From: Actinomycetes bacterium
Lineage (GTDB): Bacteria; Actinomycetota; Acidimicrobiia; Acidimicrobiales; JABEUL01
Length of the DNA stretch: 35,779 nt
Assembly (NCBI GenBank): GCA_021777355.1
Contig: JAJYDO010000025.1
Span: forward strand, 858 to 36,636
Direction: 5' to 3'
Positions 17,943 to 24,744 of the stretch are shown here, piece after piece (position 1 is the first letter of the stretch; each line of letters starts with the position of its first letter). Both the position numbers and the translations under genes were made by a program. The notes under the pieces were generated by a model, which was not told the origin of the DNA, made no database searches, and saw nothing but the letters and a program-made list of their open reading frames with translations.

Positions 17943-18476
17943 GACCTTCGACTCGGTCGATGCAACCTAAATGCGGCACAAAAGATACTGATAGTTGTGG
18001 GAAAAACATTTCAATCTTGCATCATAGATCCCTACGACTTTGACTTTTTAAAACAAGCGAACTTGCCTTCATAGTTTTTTGACACTCACTCTCTAAGCCT
18101 GGTCGAGTATCTGAGATTCAATGACCAAAGAGTTGGCTTAAGCAATCTTAATGAGGCCGCGTTATGTGGTTTTAATTCTGGTTCTTAAACTTTTTTTCAA
18201 CACGACTTTGAACAACTATTTGCAAGCTCGAAATTGGGATGGCAACTAGGGGATCTTCTTTAAGTCCTGTCGATTTCATGGCAGAATGAGCCGCAGCTTT
18301 AGGACAATAATAAATATCAAGGCGACAAATGTGCCGGTTCTTTTAGACGGAGTCTTTAAAGGACCTATCCAAAAACTCTTTTTACCTGACTTTTCAGAGG
18401 AAAATAAGTATCCGTTGACTAGGACATTTAATGTCTAATCTTGCCAAGGCCAGAGCCTTTTGTGAAATTAGATTAG
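17943..18476. other. Gap between groEL and hemQ
   Basis: No RNA gene, repeat or recognisable coding sequence was seen. A 50-codon open frame runs from ATG 18286 to the TAA ending at 18438 (MSRSFRTIINIKATNVPVLL...), without a convincing ribosome site; I cannot decide whether it is real. The hemQ promoter should lie in the last 100 bases. Confidence 0.5.
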
Positions 18477-19205
18477 ATGGGATCTCCGGGCTCTAGACTA
18501 GTGGAGATGCCGAGCGAACTTCTAACTCAAAATGGATGGGCTGTATTGCATCTCTTTTTAAAAATGCATTCCTCAACTTTAATTGATGCCGGAAAGCTTA
18601 AAGACGCCATAGGCGAACTTAGATCAAATGGAGGCCAAGTGGTAATCGTTTCTACTCTTGGCCACAAATCAGATATTTGCCTCATGGCAATCTCGCCTGA
18701 AATTGTGGGTTTGAGAAAATTTCAATCCAGTGTTGTCTCATCTGGCGCCGTTTTGGCGGACTCATATTTTTCACTCACCGAAGTAAGCGAGTACGCATCT
18801 GGCATTCCAGAGGAGATGAAAGAGGCGAGACTTCATCCGAATCTCCCGCCTGAGTCAAAACGAGCTTGGTGTTTTTATCCGATGTCAAAAAGAAGAAATC
18901 CAGGAGCCAACTGGTACTTGCTTGATTACGATATCAGGGAAGGGCTAATGCGTGGTCACGGCAAAACAGGACGCCAGTTTGCAGGCAGAGTACTTCAGCT
19001 GGTAACTGGCTCTACAGGGATAGATGATTTCGAGTGGGGCGTGACTTTATTTGCAAACAATATGGAAGACATAAAAGACGTTGTTTATCAGATGCGATAT
19101 GACGAGGCCTCTGCAATCTACGGGGAGTTCGGGACATTTATTACAGGAGTTGTAGTCGACACTGTTGATGAGGCATTGGAACTTTTGAATTGGGTGAGCA
19201 AATGA
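18477..19205 (+). CDS. hemQ: Coproheme decarboxylase HemQ (chlorite dismutase-like family)
   Basis: A 242-residue HemQ that turns coproheme III into protoheme by peroxide-dependent oxidative decarboxylation, the last step of the coproporphyrin-dependent heme pathway of Gram-positive bacteria. GWAVLHLFLKM near 20, SYFSLTEVSEY near 97, the catalytic YPMSKRR at 134-140, and LMRGHGKTGRQFAGRV with the likely axial His161 are visible. The chlorite dismutase family is otherwise similar, but YPMSKRR is typical of HemQ. An in-frame ATG at 18507 is an alternative start but would leave GGAG too close to the codon. The stop overlaps the larE start as ATGA. Confidence 0.93.
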   Translation: MGSPGSRLVEMPSELLTQNGWAVLHLFLKMHSSTLIDAGKLKDAIGELRSNGGQVVIVSTLGHKSDICLMAISPEIVGLRKFQSSVVSSGAVLADSYFSLTEVSEYASGIPEEMKEARLHPNLPPESKRAWCFYPMSKRRNPGANWYLLDYDIREGLMRGHGKTGRQFAGRVLQLVTGSTGIDDFEWGVTLFANNMEDIKDVVYQMRYDEASAIYGEFGTFITGVVVDTVDEALELLNWVSK

Positions 19206-20029
19206 GCAATGGCAGTAGTCTTGATAATCTCGCACAAGTGCTGGATGGCATTGGGCCCGTTGTAGTCGCGTTCAGCGGGGGAGTGGACTCAACCGTGCTA
19301 GCTGAAGCATCCAACAGAATTCTGGGGCGAGAAAATGTATTGGTAGTTACCGCAGTATCTCCGTCTTTGCCATCGATTGAGCTGAGCGAATGCTTAGAAC
19401 TTAGCAAGGCAAATAATTGGCGATTCTCCCATGTTGAAACCTTCGAGCTAGCCAACCCTAAATATGTGGAAAATGGACCCGACAGGTGTGCATTTTGCAA
19501 AGACGCTCTTATGGACTCACTGACGCCATTGGCGCACATTGAAAATGCCACAATTGTACTGGGAGTTCAAAAAGATGATTTGGCCTCAGATAGGCCCGGC
19601 CAAGGAGCTGCCATGAAGAGGGGAGCGAGATTCCCGCTTGTTGAAGCAGGAATCGGAAAAGCCGAAGTAAGAAAGTTGGCTCTAGAATTTGGCCTCGAAG
19701 TTTGGAATAAGCCTGCAATGGCGTGTTTAGCTTCCAGATTACCCACAGGAACTCCTGTCACTATTGAAAAATTACACCAAGTTGAAGAGGCTGAAAAAGG
19801 GCTTTTGAATCTAGGCTACAGAGATATTCGGGTGAGACACCATGGAAATTTGGCAAGAGTCGAGGTACTTGAAATGGATTTAGTGAGGTTATTTGACAGG
19901 GCCAATCGTTTAGCAGTGGTTGACGCAGTCAAAAATGCAGGTTATAAATGGGTGACAGTCGATCTCGTTGGCAGGAAAGCTGAGAAAATGGTTGACGAAC
20001 GCGAAATGGGAGTAGTTGGAAACATATGA
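19202..20029 (+). CDS. larE: LarE-type ATP-dependent sacrificial sulfur transferase
   Basis: A PP-loop enzyme that adenylates a carboxylate of the nicotinate-derived precursor and gives up the sulfur of its own cysteine, for the nickel-pincer nucleotide cofactor of lactate racemase. I use ATG 19202, which overlaps the hemQ stop as ATGA; an upstream GTG at 19190 is possible. The PP-loop SGGVDST is at 25-31. PAMACLASRLPTG carries Cys175, which matches the sacrificial cysteine (Cys176 in Lactiplantibacillus LarE). CAFCKDAL adds two more Cys, seen in many family members. LarB, LarC and LarA are not in the window, so the product could feed a different NPN enzyme; function is by homology. Confidence 0.86.
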   Translation: MSNGSSLDNLAQVLDGIGPVVVAFSGGVDSTVLAEASNRILGRENVLVVTAVSPSLPSIELSECLELSKANNWRFSHVETFELANPKYVENGPDRCAFCKDALMDSLTPLAHIENATIVLGVQKDDLASDRPGQGAAMKRGARFPLVEAGIGKAEVRKLALEFGLEVWNKPAMACLASRLPTGTPVTIEKLHQVEEAEKGLLNLGYRDIRVRHHGNLARVEVLEMDLVRLFDRANRLAVVDAVKNAGYKWVTVDLVGRKAEKMVDEREMGVVGNI

Positions 20030-20042
20030 CAGAGGATTTGAA

Positions 20043-20276
20043 GTGATTAGCGTAAGAGTAAAACTAACTTATCCCGAGAACCTGGTGAAAGCGCCGTTAA
20101 TAGCGCAAATGGTTAGAAAGTTCGACATTACGCCGAACATAAGAAGCGCACAGGTTTCAGATGATATCGGCTGGATCATCTGCGAACTCGATGGCGATTC
20201 AGCTTCGGTGGATCAAGCTCTGGCGTGGATCAAAGATCAGGGAGTCCAAATCGACATACTAGGCGCAGAAGTTTAA
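20043..20276 (+). CDS. Small NIL-domain (ferredoxin-like fold) protein
   Basis: From GTG 20043, with AGAGGA seven bases upstream, the product has 77 residues. VKLTYPENLVKAPLIAQMVRKFDITPNI, GWIICELDG and the final ALAWIKDQGVQIDIL follow the NIL domain, a ligand-binding domain known from methionine ABC transporter ATPases and as a stand-alone or ferredoxin-linked protein. It begins 13 bases after larE. In some genomes stand-alone NIL proteins accompany sulfur-metabolism genes, which fits the larE neighbour, but this is inference. A TTG 27 bases upstream is a weaker start. Confidence 0.78.
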   Translation: MISVRVKLTYPENLVKAPLIAQMVRKFDITPNIRSAQVSDDIGWIICELDGDSASVDQALAWIKDQGVQIDILGAEV

Positions 20277-20343
20277 ATCTTCGGTGGACACTTTGCTCCG
20301 ATATTGCCAACATAGTTCTCTATTTTGGGCTAAGTTCACTTAA

Positions 20344-21039
20344 GTGGCTAGAGCGAGTGAACACGATCTAATTAGGTGGAGTGAGGCACTCGCGGCAATA
20401 GCTCGAACCGGTTTAGGCTTCAGCGAGAATCTTTATGAAAGAGAAAGATTTGAAGAGATCCTCCATGTGGCAGCCGAGATAAAAAATGCCGCCCAGACTG
20501 TTTCCCAGAAAGAAGGAGAGTCTGTTTCCAAGGAAGAGTTAGTCTCGGAGTGGTTAAAGACCGTTGGGACAGGAGTTCCCGGCTATGTCACTCCCAAGGT
20601 TGCAATCGGTGCGGTAGTGGGCAACGACAATGGTGAATTGTTGTTGATCCAAAGAGCAGATTCCGGAGTATGGCTTTATCCGACGGGATGGGCCGATGTT
20701 GGATACTCGCCCAGTGAAGTAGTTGTAAAAGAAGTATTGGAAGAAACTGGAATTGAAGTAGAACCGCAACGATTGATTGCTGTGCTAGATGGAATGCGCT
20801 TAGGATTTACTCGGGTTCCGCTTTACTCGCTTGTGTTCCAGTGCAGCGTAACAGGAGGTGATCTAAAACCTCATCCTCTTGAATGTAAAGATGTGGGTTG
20901 GTTTAGACAAGATCAACTTCCTCAACCTTTGGCAGGCCATGGACAGTGGGTGGATATGGTTTTTAAAGCCATTAGAGGAGAGGAATTAGATCCAGTCTTT
21001 GATATTCCGAGAAATCCAGTTTGGACTAAAGAATCTTAG
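20344..21039 (+). CDS. Nudix hydrolase with N-terminal helical domain
   Basis: A 231-residue protein starting at GTG 20344, without a Shine-Dalgarno. Residues 1 to about 75 form a helical N-terminal domain of the kind found in a subgroup of Nudix hydrolases. The Nudix region reads GWADVGYSPSEVVVKEVLEETGIEV (GWADVGYS, then KEVLEETGI). The first Glu of the canonical box (GX5E) is Tyr here and REUXEE is KEVLEE; the metal-binding EVLEE core is intact. The family cleaves nucleoside diphosphates linked to other groups; substrate unknown. It is the last gene before the mobile element. Confidence 0.85.
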   Translation: MARASEHDLIRWSEALAAIARTGLGFSENLYERERFEEILHVAAEIKNAAQTVSQKEGESVSKEELVSEWLKTVGTGVPGYVTPKVAIGAVVGNDNGELLLIQRADSGVWLYPTGWADVGYSPSEVVVKEVLEETGIEVEPQRLIAVLDGMRLGFTRVPLYSLVFQCSVTGGDLKPHPLECKDVGWFRQDQLPQPLAGHGQWVDMVFKAIRGEELDPVFDIPRNPVWTKES

Positions 21040-21055
21040 AAGACGTGACTTGATG

Positions 21056-21104
21056 CCGGTTTCCTAAACCGTGCGTCGCAGGTTCGAGTCCTGCCGGGGG
21101 CGCA
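21056..21104 (+). other. 3' half of a tRNA-Arg(CCT) gene, candidate attachment site
   Basis: The sequence reads as tRNA positions from the anticodon stem to the acceptor end: stem/loop CCGGT-TTCCTAA-ACCGT with anticodon CCT, variable loop, T arm GCAGG-TTCGAGT-CCTGC (ending at 21094), acceptor strand CGGGGGC and discriminator G at 21102. The 5' half (acceptor strand, D arm) is absent: the Nudix gene ends at 21039 and nothing tRNA-like lies between. A fragment like this next to an integrase gene is the usual trace of site-specific integration into a tRNA. See the findings for a polarity problem. Confidence 0.8.
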
Positions 21105-21159
21105 ATATAATAGCTGGTCAGAGCGTTATAGAGTCTCTCAGAAATATTTAGAAACCAGA

Positions 21160-21181
21160 TTTGGGAATCATTTGGGAATCA
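21160..21181 (+). repeat. Tandem 11-bp direct repeat before the integrase gene
   Basis: TTTGGGAATCA occurs twice back to back (21160-21170 and 21171-21181), 20 bases ahead of the integrase start. Tandem sites of this size near att are typical arm-type integrase or excisionase binding sites, or an operator for the integrase promoter. Confidence 0.8.
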
Positions 21182-21200
21182 AATGTGCTAGGCTGGCACC

Positions 21201-22358
21201 GTGCGAGGACATTTGGAAGCTAGAGGAAAGGGCACATGGAGAGCGAAAGTCTTTGTCGGTTTTGACAAAGATACAAACCGACGAATGTATCTAACTCGCA
21301 CTATCCACGGTACAAAAAGACATGCCGAAGATGTTATGCGTCAACTCCTTGTTGAAGTTGGTGGCGGGGCAGATGCTTCAACAGAAGGGACTATGGCGCA
21401 GCTTGTGGGACGATGGCTAGAGATAGCTGGCGACTCACTGTCCCCTACCACTCTCAAAGAGTACAAACGCTTGTTGGATCGACATATTTTGCCAAGTCTC
21501 GGAAAACGTAAAATTAGGTCTTTGAGAACGTCTGACCTAGATGCGTTCTACGCCAGACTAAAGAAATCGGGCGGACAACACGGAAGACCACTAAGTGCAC
21601 AAAGTGTAAGACACATTCATACGTTGATCCATCGAATACTTAGCCAAGCAGTCAAGTGGGGCTGGGCTTCTTCTAATCCTGCTAGTCAAACGAGCCCGCC
21701 CAAAGTGCGAAGCACTCAAGTAGTTGTTCCAACTGCTAAACAAGTTGTAAGTCTGATAGATGGTGCAACGTCAAGCGACCAAAGTTTTGGCTGTCTAATT
21801 CGCCTAGCTGCTATAACTGGTGCTAGGCGGGGTGAACTTTGCGCACTGAAATGGAGTGATGTTGACCTCGACAAAGGGATACTCACCATCTCTCGCTCCA
21901 TTATCGGAGACCGCATAGACGAGGTAGTGGAAAAGGACACTAAAACTCATTCCAGTCGCACGATTGCCCTTGATAAAGATACTTGTAAAGTGCTGAGAGG
22001 TTGGCATGACACATGCAAGGAGAGGGCTGGAATGTGTAATACTAAATTAGCACCAAAGGCTTATATTTTCTCTGATGCGCCAGATGGAAGCACTTGCTGG
22101 CGACCAGGCAAAGTCACTTTAGCTTTTAGCCGATTATGTAAAAGACTAGAAATTGACGGCGTCCGTTTTCATGACTTGAGACACTTTGCAGCAACAAGAA
22201 TGCTAGCAGGTGGAGTACCTGTAAAAACCGTCTCAGGAAGACTTGGTCATGCTAATGCAGCTACGACGCTAAATGTATATGCACACTTCTTGCAGGCATC
22301 AGACGTAGAAGCAGCCGATGTTCTTAGTGAGCTTTTAGAACAAAATGGCAAGGACTAA
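21201..22358 (+). CDS. int: Tyrosine-type site-specific integrase
   Basis: A 385-residue phage/ICE integrase starting at GTG 21201. The N-terminus (GKGTWRAKVFVGFDKDTNRR) is an arm-DNA-binding domain, residues about 60-150 the core-binding SAM-like domain (SLSPTTLKEYKRLLDRHILP), and the rest the catalytic domain. Catalytic residues appear in ITGARRGELCALKW (Arg), HDLRHFAATRML (His-x-x-Arg) and LGHANAATTLNVYAHF (His and nucleophile Tyr). It lies next to the tRNA-Arg fragment in the orientation usual for an element whose att site is at its left end. Confidence 0.96.
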   Translation: MRGHLEARGKGTWRAKVFVGFDKDTNRRMYLTRTIHGTKRHAEDVMRQLLVEVGGGADASTEGTMAQLVGRWLEIAGDSLSPTTLKEYKRLLDRHILPSLGKRKIRSLRTSDLDAFYARLKKSGGQHGRPLSAQSVRHIHTLIHRILSQAVKWGWASSNPASQTSPPKVRSTQVVVPTAKQVVSLIDGATSSDQSFGCLIRLAAITGARRGELCALKWSDVDLDKGILTISRSIIGDRIDEVVEKDTKTHSSRTIALDKDTCKVLRGWHDTCKERAGMCNTKLAPKAYIFSDAPDGSTCWRPGKVTLAFSRLCKRLEIDGVRFHDLRHFAATRMLAGGVPVKTVSGRLGHANAATTLNVYAHFLQASDVEAADVLSELLEQNGKD

Positions 22359-22379
22359 GATTTAGTAGATGGGAAAGAA

Positions 22380-22393
22380 TATAGATTTCTATA
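22380..22393. repeat. Short inverted repeat ahead of the excisionase-like gene
   Basis: TATAGA (22380-22385), two bases, TCTATA (22388-22393): perfect 6-bp arms in the gap between int and the HTH gene. It may be an operator; at this length chance cannot be excluded. Confidence 0.35.
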
Positions 22394-22412
22394 TCGTTTT
22401 GAAATATAAGGT

Positions 22413-22760
22413 GTGCCACAAGTGACAACTGAAGAACCCATCGAGCTCGATGGAATTACTATCAGTCATCCTGATTGGTGGGCTAGTCACGAAGATGCCA
22501 TGGAAGAAGCCATGGCTATCCTTAGATTTGAAGAGAGCGAATCTGCTGGACGTACTGAAGGCGAGGGAGAGAATCGACCCGTGCAACGCCTTACGTACTC
22601 TGTAGATGAAGCTGCTGAAGTGCTTGGGATTTCAAGAGCGTCGGCTTATGAGGCAATTAGGAAAGGCGAGATACCTCATATCAAGATAGGTAAACGGATT
22701 TTGATTCCGAGAGTTGCGCTCGATGATTTATTGCGTTGTGCTGAGAGCAATTACGAATGA
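22413..22760 (+). CDS. Excisionase-like MerR/HTH_17 DNA-binding protein
   Basis: A 115-residue protein whose C-terminal half is a typical excisionase-family winged HTH: RLTYSVDEAAEVLGISRASAYEAIRKGEIPHIKIGKRILIPR (key motif SVDEAAEVLGISRASAYEAI), as used by directionality factors. The N-terminal 60 residues are acidic and without known features. Start is GTG 22413, with AAGG upstream; GTG 22422 is an alternative. It follows int by 54 bases, the usual place of xis, and may assist excision or regulate int. Confidence 0.83.
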   Translation: MPQVTTEEPIELDGITISHPDWWASHEDAMEEAMAILRFEESESAGRTEGEGENRPVQRLTYSVDEAAEVLGISRASAYEAIRKGEIPHIKIGKRILIPRVALDDLLRCAESNYE

Positions 22761-22797
22761 GTCAGTAAAAGCGAGATGGAATTTCAGGCGTGATGAG

Positions 22798-23085
22798 CTA
22801 ATCGCTTTGCTCGAACACTTTCCGAATTGCTTTTACAAAAGGTGAATCTTCACTCTGAGTATTCTTGGATAATGAAGTGAAAGGTACCATTGATTCGTGT
22901 TCCTTTCCCTTAGATTCCATCCATGCTACCCAGCCGTTGTGAACATCTTCGTTGGTTACATCTCTACCCTTGGCAAGGAGCAACACAGCGTAAATTAAAA
23001 AGAGGTCAGACATTTCCTCATCTGGCAGTGCCTCGGGCGAGACCGCTTGTTTAATTTTGGCAGCAATAACATCTAGGTAGGTCAT
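22798..23085 (-). CDS. Small conserved protein (DUF7701-like), last gene of the TIR cassette
   Basis: A 95-residue soluble protein. The sequence MTYLDVIAAKIKQAV, LFLIYAVLLLAKGRDVTNEDVHNGWVAWM and ending SPFVKAIRKVFEQSD resembles a widespread small actinobacterial family that I recall as DUF7701; the number is from memory. Function unknown. Its ATG overlaps the stop of the membrane protein gene as ATGA (23082-23085), so it is translationally coupled to that gene and probably part of the same operon as the two TIR genes. Confidence 0.7.
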   Translation of the reverse strand: MTYLDVIAAKIKQAVSPEALPDEEMSDLFLIYAVLLLAKGRDVTNEDVHNGWVAWMESKGKEHESMVPFTSLSKNTQSEDSPFVKAIRKVFEQSD

Positions 23086-23603
23086 TGAATGAGTACCCTA
23101 AAGGCAAGTGCAATGTAAATGCCCATAAACACGAATGGAATGACTTGCTCGACGACAGTTGCCTCTCTGTGCTTGCTGCGAACCTTCACACGCTTCCACC
23201 AAGGGAGATTGGCGACGCTCTCCGTAGAGGTTAGTTCGTCAGGGTGCAAGATTTTCCATTCATCAGTGAAAGGTTGAGCGGGTAGTAACTTCTCAAGTTT
23301 GTTGATGATGTCCCACTTTGCACTATTCAGCCGACGGTAGTATCGAAGCAACATCCACCAGACGAAGGATAAAACGATACCAGCAATCGCTGTGGCAACG
23401 AGACCGAAGGCATCGAAAGTAGGAAAGTTGGTGTGAGGTAGCGGTTTGCGAACCGAACTCACAATGCCAACGATGGTTGCTAGAGCAGTGTTGACCGTGA
23501 GGAAGAATGTGTTGGCTCCGGCTCGTCTAGCTGATACTCGATCCGCCATTTCAACGGCTGTCTTGTACAGCTCTAGGATCGTTCCTGTATTATCGTTTGC
23601 CAT
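23082..23603 (-). CDS. Three-TM membrane protein, candidate effector of the TIR cassette
   Basis: A 173-residue protein. It has TM segments at about 29-50 (FFLTVNTALATIVGIVSS), 64-86 (AFGLVATAIAGIVLSFVWWM) and 150-172. The N-terminal ELYKTAVEMADRVSARRAGAN before TM1 is a recurrent signature of a family I associate with the NCBI name RipA-like octameric membrane proteins, often found near TIR and other immune genes; that recall needs checking. A soluble loop of about 60 residues lies between TM2 and TM3. It is downstream of two TIR genes, with 47 bases to the nearest one, and overlaps the next gene as ATGA. Pore formation upon signalling is inference. Confidence 0.7.
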   Translation of the reverse strand: MANDNTGTILELYKTAVEMADRVSARRAGANTFFLTVNTALATIVGIVSSVRKPLPHTNFPTFDAFGLVATAIAGIVLSFVWWMLLRYYRRLNSAKWDIINKLEKLLPAQPFTDEWKILHPDELTSTESVANLPWWKRVKVRSKHREATVVEQVIPFVFMGIYIALAFRVLIQ

Positions 23604-23650
23604 CTTCTAGCCCTTGCCACTGCTTTGTCGTGATGATACAGCGCAGGGTT

Positions 23651-24076
23651 TCACCATATCTTCGACCACCAAGATTTCGGCTTGACGGTACTTATGGAAC
23701 GGATGTTGTTCCATGTCCAAGAGTACATAGTGTCCCAGAACCACGAGGTTCCTGCGGGTCTACGGCAGATCCCGTCCTTGCGCCCCTTGAGTAAATGGTA
23801 GGGTACGCCCTCCTCACGAGCAATCTTGATCTCTTCAGTCACACCAATTGCTTGGTGGGTGTAGTGCCCACAGATTACAATCACTATGTCTGACAGCTTG
23901 ATGCGCTTGCGAGCATCCTCCTTCCAGCCCTTGGTCTCATGCTTGATTGACCAGTCCTCAAATGAAAATGGAGTGTCCTGTTTCTTCGACTGCCCGAGGA
24001 GCAACCTGCGTAAATCGTCGTCATGGTCATAGTCGAAACTAATGAAGACCCGAGTTTTCTTAGGTGAGAATGCCAT
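23651..24076 (-). CDS. TIR-like (ThsB/DUF1863) protein, second copy
   Basis: A 141-residue protein: VFISFDYDHDDDLRRLLLGQ at 10-29, DWSIKHETKGWKEDARKRIK, VIVICGHYTHQAIGVTEEIKIA with candidate catalytic Glu82, then a C-terminal WTWNNIRSIS helix. FISFDYDHD and the GVTEEIKIA motif match the MTH538/ThsB branch of TIR domains, which in Thoeris senses phage and makes a nucleotide signal from NAD. It is about half identical to the upstream copy by eye. The C-terminal 20 residues (RSISTVKPKSWWSKIW) diverge and are Trp-rich. A 21-base gap separates it from the first copy. Confidence 0.82.
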   Translation of the reverse strand: MAFSPKKTRVFISFDYDHDDDLRRLLLGQSKKQDTPFSFEDWSIKHETKGWKEDARKRIKLSDIVIVICGHYTHQAIGVTEEIKIAREEGVPYHLLKGRKDGICRRPAGTSWFWDTMYSWTWNNIRSISTVKPKSWWSKIW

Positions 24077-24097
24077 CCCGTACTATCAGCCCCTTGC

Positions 24098-24490
24098 TCA
24101 ACGGCTACCAGCGATAAGTTTCTTGAGGTTGTCCCATGTCCACTTGTACATTTTGTCGGTGTCGAGAGCAGCGGATGGTTTCTTATTTCCACCGTCTGAA
24201 TATCCAGCTAAGAGAAAGTACGGTGTTTTCTCTTTACGAGCGATCTTGATCTCAGCGTTAACTCCAGTCGCCGTGTCCATATGTTTGCCACAAACGACAA
24301 TGACCTGATCTGCACGCTTGATACGGGTTCTAGCCTTCTCCTTCCAGTCAGCCGACTCTTCCTTAATCGACCAGTCTGAGATAGAGAATGGCGAGTCGTC
24401 GTTCTTTGCTTGTCCAACGAGGAGATCCTTGAGATTTGCATCGTGGTCATAGTCGAAGCTGATAAACACTGGTACTTTCTTGTCTACCAT
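24098..24490 (-). CDS. TIR-like (ThsB/DUF1863) protein, first copy
   Basis: A 130-residue protein, first gene of the minus-strand cassette: VFISFDYDHDANLKDLLVGQ at 8-27, DWSIKEESADWKEKARTRIK, VIVVCGKHMDTATGVNAEIKIA with candidate catalytic Glu80, and KWTWDNLKKLI near the end. As for its neighbour, the closest family is ThsB-type TIR (DUF1863). The two copies are in tandem and similar, as in Thoeris loci with several sensor TIRs, but no ThsA effector is present. Its promoter should lie in the 250-bp divergent region toward parA. Confidence 0.82.
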   Translation of the reverse strand: MVDKKVPVFISFDYDHDANLKDLLVGQAKNDDSPFSISDWSIKEESADWKEKARTRIKRADQVIVVCGKHMDTATGVNAEIKIARKEKTPYFLLAGYSDGGNKKPSAALDTDKMYKWTWDNLKKLIAGSR

Positions 24491-24595
24491 GTCATTAAGA
24501 CTTTTTCACTATTTTGTTTGCAGGGGGCTAACTCAATTTTATACCGCATGCTTTTGAGGGAAATATCCATATTTATAGTATAGTGACTCGCTGAT

Positions 24596-24624
24596 GTATC
24601 GACCAAAGGTATAAATCTCGATAC
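24596..24624. repeat. Inverted repeat GTATCGA...TCGATAC
   Basis: GTATCGA (24596-24602) and TCGATAC (24618-24624) are exact 7-bp arms with a 15-base spacer in the divergent region between the TIR cassette and parA. It is a candidate operator for either transcript. Confidence 0.45.
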
Positions 24625-24675
24625 TACATTTTTGGTGGGCAAAGGGAGAATCTGGGATTGAATTATGGAATGACG

Positions 24676-24687
24676 ACGGTATACCGT
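24676..24687. promoter_or_regulatory. Perfect 12-bp palindrome upstream of parA
   Basis: ACGGTATACCGT lies 58 bases upstream of the parA start. Such a short perfect palindrome near par genes is a candidate binding site for the RHH protein or ParA autoregulation. Function is inferred. Confidence 0.5.
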
Positions 24688-24744
24688 AGCGCGTTTATCC
24701 GAACTGGTTGACTAACCTCGAAGCAATTCCCCATACTCAACATT

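Noticed and set aside
18286-18438. 50-codon open frame ahead of hemQ
   Set aside because: No ribosome site and no family; kept only as a note within the gap description.
20344-21039. Nudix box variant as evidence of a dead enzyme
   Set aside because: The first Glu of the box is Tyr, but the metal-binding EVLEE core is intact and I believe this variant is normal in its subgroup.
21040-21104. Complete tRNA or intron-containing tRNA
   Set aside because: The 5' half is absent and the anticodon stem is uninterrupted, so neither an intact tRNA nor a group I intron fits.
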